A stretch of DNA of 64,000 bases from an uncultured Dorea sp. (lineage in GTDB: Bacteria; Bacillota; Clostridia; Lachnospirales; Lachnospiraceae): contig CANTDX010000004.1 in NCBI GenBank assembly GCA_947652615.1, positions 61,658 to 125,657 on the forward strand, in the 5' to 3' direction. The notes beneath the pieces are model-generated. The model was given only the letters and a program-made list of their open reading frames with translations, did not search any database and was not told the DNA's origin. A program made the position numbers and the translations under genes. The number at the start of each line of letters is the position of its first letter. The first letter of the stretch is position 1. Positions 61,770-64,000 of the stretch are shown piece by piece.

Positions 61770-63680
61770 TTATGACTCGCCGGCAGCGCGTTTCCTTTTA
61801 GACTGTTTGTATTGTTGATATTTTTGATTGATATAAGCACATACCGCCTTGACGGAGCCTCCGGTCTCATCGGGCCGTCTGACCGCCACCAGCGTCGTAC
61901 CTGTCTTGCGGCACGCCTCTGCCTTCTCTCTCATCCCTCCGGCATCTCCCGATTCCTTGGTTACAAGAAAAGACGCATCCGCATAATGGATCATTGCAAT
62001 ATTCATTTCCTCCGAGAAGGGCCCCTGCATGGCGATCAGGTTCCTGCCGGCGAATCCGCACGCAACTCCCGCTCTCACGGAATCCGGCACGGACAATACC
62101 CTCGCGTAACACCGTGTCCGGTAATCCGGCAATTCACAGAACTTCCCAAGCTCCTTGCTTCCGGTGGTAATGAGGATATTCCCCTTCACAGACTTCAGGT
62201 ATGCTACCGCTTCCTCCACGGAATCCACATAGACCGCCTGCACTGCCGTCTCCCTAGGCGAATCTGTCTCTTCCCGCAGACATCGGATATATTCTATGGA
62301 AGACTTCCGGCACGCCCACCTGATATTGGCCGTAACCTCCCTGGCAAATGGATGGGTGGCGTCGATCACCAGCTCCACATCATTCTTCTCTGCGAATGCA
62401 AGGATCTCTTCGCGCCCCATCCTGCCGCAGATGATCCTCATCCTTCCGTCTTCTTTGGCAGTCCCGCTTTCTTTGGCTCTTTCCATGCCGTATTCTGTGG
62501 CTACGCTTAAGATGACATCCAGATCAAATCCCTGCAGGAATTGAAACAAGGCAATACTCTCCGTTGTTCCGCCAAACAGCAGCACTCTGGGACGTTCCCC
62601 TGCTATAGCTTCCACAAGTGCAAGGGTAATCCCGTCAACGATCCGTTTAGACTGTAATACTCTTCCTCCCGGCGAACAGCGCCTCGCGGCGCGCTCGCAT
62701 ACATTATCCACTCCCGTAACCTTCGAGACAAAATCAGAACCTTCTATCTTGCCTGGTACTTCCCGAAGCTCTGATGCCGGATATGTATGAAAGGGAACGC
62801 CAAGCTCCTCTGCAAGCTCATAGATCCCGGCTTCCTCCTTCTTAAGGTCGATGCTTGCAAGCCCTGTCACATCTCCTGTGCCAAGCCCCTGTTCTGCCAG
62901 CACTTCTACTAGCGCCGCCTTGATCTGCCCCATGGGCGTACCCTTCCTGCAGCCGATCCCGGCCACTACCTTACAGTCTGCGAATGGTTCCAGTACCAGA
63001 ATCCCTGCCTGTTCCGCCTCCCGGACAGGACAAGCGTCCCTCTTAGCCGCCATAACCGCGATCCCATATGTATGATCCGCAAGTCCTCCGAAGCTCTCAC
63101 ACCGAATAAGCCCTGATTCCTTGGGAACATCTACATCGGGCAGTCCACTGTAGAAGCCCACAGGCTCCCCCTCTAATACTGCCGCCGTTATCCTGGTCAC
63201 AAGCTTCCGGTCTGTCACGCGAAGATGGTTGTCCCGCGCGAATACATCCACCGCAAATCGTCCCTGCACATCCGTCGCCGTCGTGAGCACTGCCGCCGCG
63301 TGCACTGCCGCCGCAACCGTCCTGGCAATCTCCACCGCGCCTCCCATGTGTCCGGAGAGCAGCGGAACGATGTATTCTCCCTTCTCATCCATCACAAGAA
63401 CCGCTGAATCCGTATACTTATCCCTAACCCAGGGGGCGATATACCTGACGGCGATCCCCGCGGCGCCTATGAACAGGAAGTCCTTCTTTCCCCACTGCTG
63501 TCCGATCCATGCTCTGGTATCCATGCCAAGCGCCTTAAGCCCGCTGCATCCCGCCAATCTTGCCGCCGTATATCCCTCACAGATATAACCGCGGCCTGAT
63601 AATTCTTCCCGGACACGGACATTCAGCTCATTCGCTGTTCTGGTAAAACTAAATATTGCTATTGCTTTCTTATTGTCCAT
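61770..63680 (-). CDS. cbiGJ: Fused cobalt-precorrin-5A hydrolase CbiG and cobalt-precorrin-6A reductase CbiJ
   Basis: A 636-aa bifunctional enzyme. Residues 1-350 are CbiG: AIAIFSFTRTANELNVRVRE, FIGAAGIAVRYIAPWVRDKY, VLVMDEKGEYIVPLLSGHMG, and the C-terminal part VAGIGCRKGTPMGQIKAALV and GLASIDLKKEEAGIYELAEE. Residues 370-620 are CbiJ/CobK: VLLFGGTTESIALFQFLQGF, IDATHPFAREVTANIRWACR, and ITTGSKELGKF. CbiG opens the delta-lactone of cobalt-precorrin-5A, CbiJ reduces cobalt-precorrin-6A. The ATG at 63680 has no visible ribosome site. It is upstream of the btu-cbi operon and separated from it by the operator region. Confidence 0.92.
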   Translation of the reverse strand: MDNKKAIAIFSFTRTANELNVRVREELSGRGYICEGYTAARLAGCSGLKALGMDTRAWIGQQWGKKDFLFIGAAGIAVRYIAPWVRDKYTDSAVLVMDEKGEYIVPLLSGHMGGAVEIARTVAAAVHAAAVLTTATDVQGRFAVDVFARDNHLRVTDRKLVTRITAAVLEGEPVGFYSGLPDVDVPKESGLIRCESFGGLADHTYGIAVMAAKRDACPVREAEQAGILVLEPFADCKVVAGIGCRKGTPMGQIKAALVEVLAEQGLGTGDVTGLASIDLKKEEAGIYELAEELGVPFHTYPASELREVPGKIEGSDFVSKVTGVDNVCERAARRCSPGGRVLQSKRIVDGITLALVEAIAGERPRVLLFGGTTESIALFQFLQGFDLDVILSVATEYGMERAKESGTAKEDGRMRIICGRMGREEILAFAEKNDVELVIDATHPFAREVTANIRWACRKSSIEYIRCLREETDSPRETAVQAVYVDSVEEAVAYLKSVKGNILITTGSKELGKFCELPDYRTRCYARVLSVPDSVRAGVACGFAGRNLIAMQGPFSEEMNIAMIHYADASFLVTKESGDAGGMREKAEACRKTGTTLVAVRRPDETGGSVKAVCAYINQKYQQYKQSKRKRAAGES

Positions 63681-63733
63681 ACTATATAAAATACGCTATC
63701 TAACCTGCTGTTGTCAACCTTCTGCGCCATTCT

Positions 63734-63762
63734 ATTATAATTTCCTATAACATCCGGTCCAA
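63734..63762 (-). promoter_or_regulatory. Promoter upstream of cbiGJ
   Basis: TTGGAC (63762-63757), 17-bp spacer, TATAAT (63739-63734) on the minus strand, giving a leader of about 45 bases. A second possibility nearer the gene is TTGACA (63717-63712) with TATTTT (63693-63688, spacer 18), which would start transcripts at the ATG itself. Confidence 0.65.
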
Positions 63763-63828
63763 AGCCTGTCTGTATTAAGGCTTTTCTAATTCATAGTTTA
63801 TGCTTGGTAACATTTACCCAACAGAATA

Positions 63829-63857
63829 TTGACAAAGTTTTAAAAACCACATATAAT
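63829..63857 (+). promoter_or_regulatory. Sigma-A promoter of the TetR-family gene
   Basis: TTGACA (63829-63834), exact 17-bp spacer, TATAAT (63852-63857). Consensus in both hexamers, 40 bases before the GTG. Confidence 0.9.
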
Positions 63858-63880
63858 GACTATATAATCAAAATCAGTCA
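63857..63880 (+). promoter_or_regulatory. Operator-like inverted repeat at the TetR-gene start site
   Basis: TGACT (63857-63861) and AGTCA (63876-63880) with 14 bases between, directly after the -10 box, where a TetR-family protein could block its own promoter. Confidence 0.45.
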
Positions 63881-63896
63881 AATAGGAGGCGTTAAA

Positions 63897-64000
63897 GTGC
63901 CAAAGAGCTATTCAGAGCAGGAGCGGGAATACATCAGAAAGCGGTTGAAAGAAGAAGCGGCAAAATGCCTTGCGAGGTATGGCGTCCGCCGCACGACAGT
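63897..64000 (+). CDS. TetR/AcrR-family transcriptional regulator (N-terminal fragment, cut by window edge)
   Basis: GTG start at 63897, seven bases after AGGAGG. The visible 34 codons read PKSYSEQEREYIRKRLKEEA then AKCLARYGVRRTTV, the typical opening helix of a TetR-family DNA-binding domain up to the turn. The ligand-binding domain and target lie outside the window. It faces away from cbiGJ; a role in control of the cobalamin locus is possible but not shown. Confidence 0.85.
   Translation, partial: MPKSYSEQEREYIRKRLKEEAAKCLARYGVRRTT

Overview
The window looks like chromosomal DNA of a Gram-positive, spore-forming gut anaerobe of the Lachnospiraceae (Clostridium cluster XIVa type). This rests on gene content and protein style, not on a database match. 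Indicators are the miaB/5-FCL/DUF896 and ybeY-phoH-yqfD-yqfC blocks, SpoVB-, BofC-, YqfC- and YqfD-like sporulation proteins, AGGAGG-type ribosome binding sites, sigma-A promoters, and an anaerobic (early-cobalt) cobalamin pathway. Almost everything is on the minus strand. No tRNA, rRNA, complete insertion sequence or CRISPR array was seen.

Region 1 (1-18.4 kb) is housekeeping: miaA (cut by the left edge), mutL and mutS; then, reading on the minus strand, DUF896, 5-formyl-THF cyclo-ligase (fused to DUF4250), miaB, NUDIX, methyltransferase, 2-hydroxyacid dehydrogenase, glycosyltransferase and a membrane protein in one tight run; then a BofC-like protein, SpoVB, and yqfC-yqfD-phoH-ybeY.

Region 2 (18.4-36.7 kb) is accessory. 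It holds small YjfB-type genes, a cell-surface 5'-nucleotidase, two AAA-ATPase/PDDEXK genes (one broken), a remnant of a third ATPase (DUF4143 type), an AgrC/AgrA-like two-component system without agrB/agrD, ilvN-ilvC without ilvB, a HAD phosphatase, a sugar acetyltransferase, an FtsX-type ABC transporter and a hemerythrin-receiver protein.

Region 3 (36.8-63.7 kb) is a very compact cobalamin locus, nearly all overlapping or within a few bases. It reads btuF-btuC-btuD-cbiD-cbiF-cbiH-cbiET-cbiA-cobT-cobS-cobC-cbiB-cobD-cbiP-cobU-(cobU-like/cbiC)-cbiL-ABC ATPase-ABC permease-surface protein-bioY-hemC-cobA/hemD-exported cbiK, preceded by cbiG/cbiJ. Together these cover the route from porphobilinogen through uroporphyrinogen III and precorrin-2 (sirohydrochlorin) to cobalamin, except the sirohydrochlorin-forming oxidation, the adenosyltransferase and hemA/L/B, which are not here. 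The cobaltochelatase carries a lipoprotein signal. A similar surface domain (NEAT-like by eye) recurs in the chelatase, in a small membrane-anchored protein beside an ABC-2 transporter, and in BtuF. This suggests an extracytoplasmic tetrapyrrole or corrinoid handling step tied to the pathway. A 164-bp imperfect palindrome sits between btuC and btuD. A TetR-family regulator starts at the right edge on the plus strand with its own promoter and operator-like inverted repeat.
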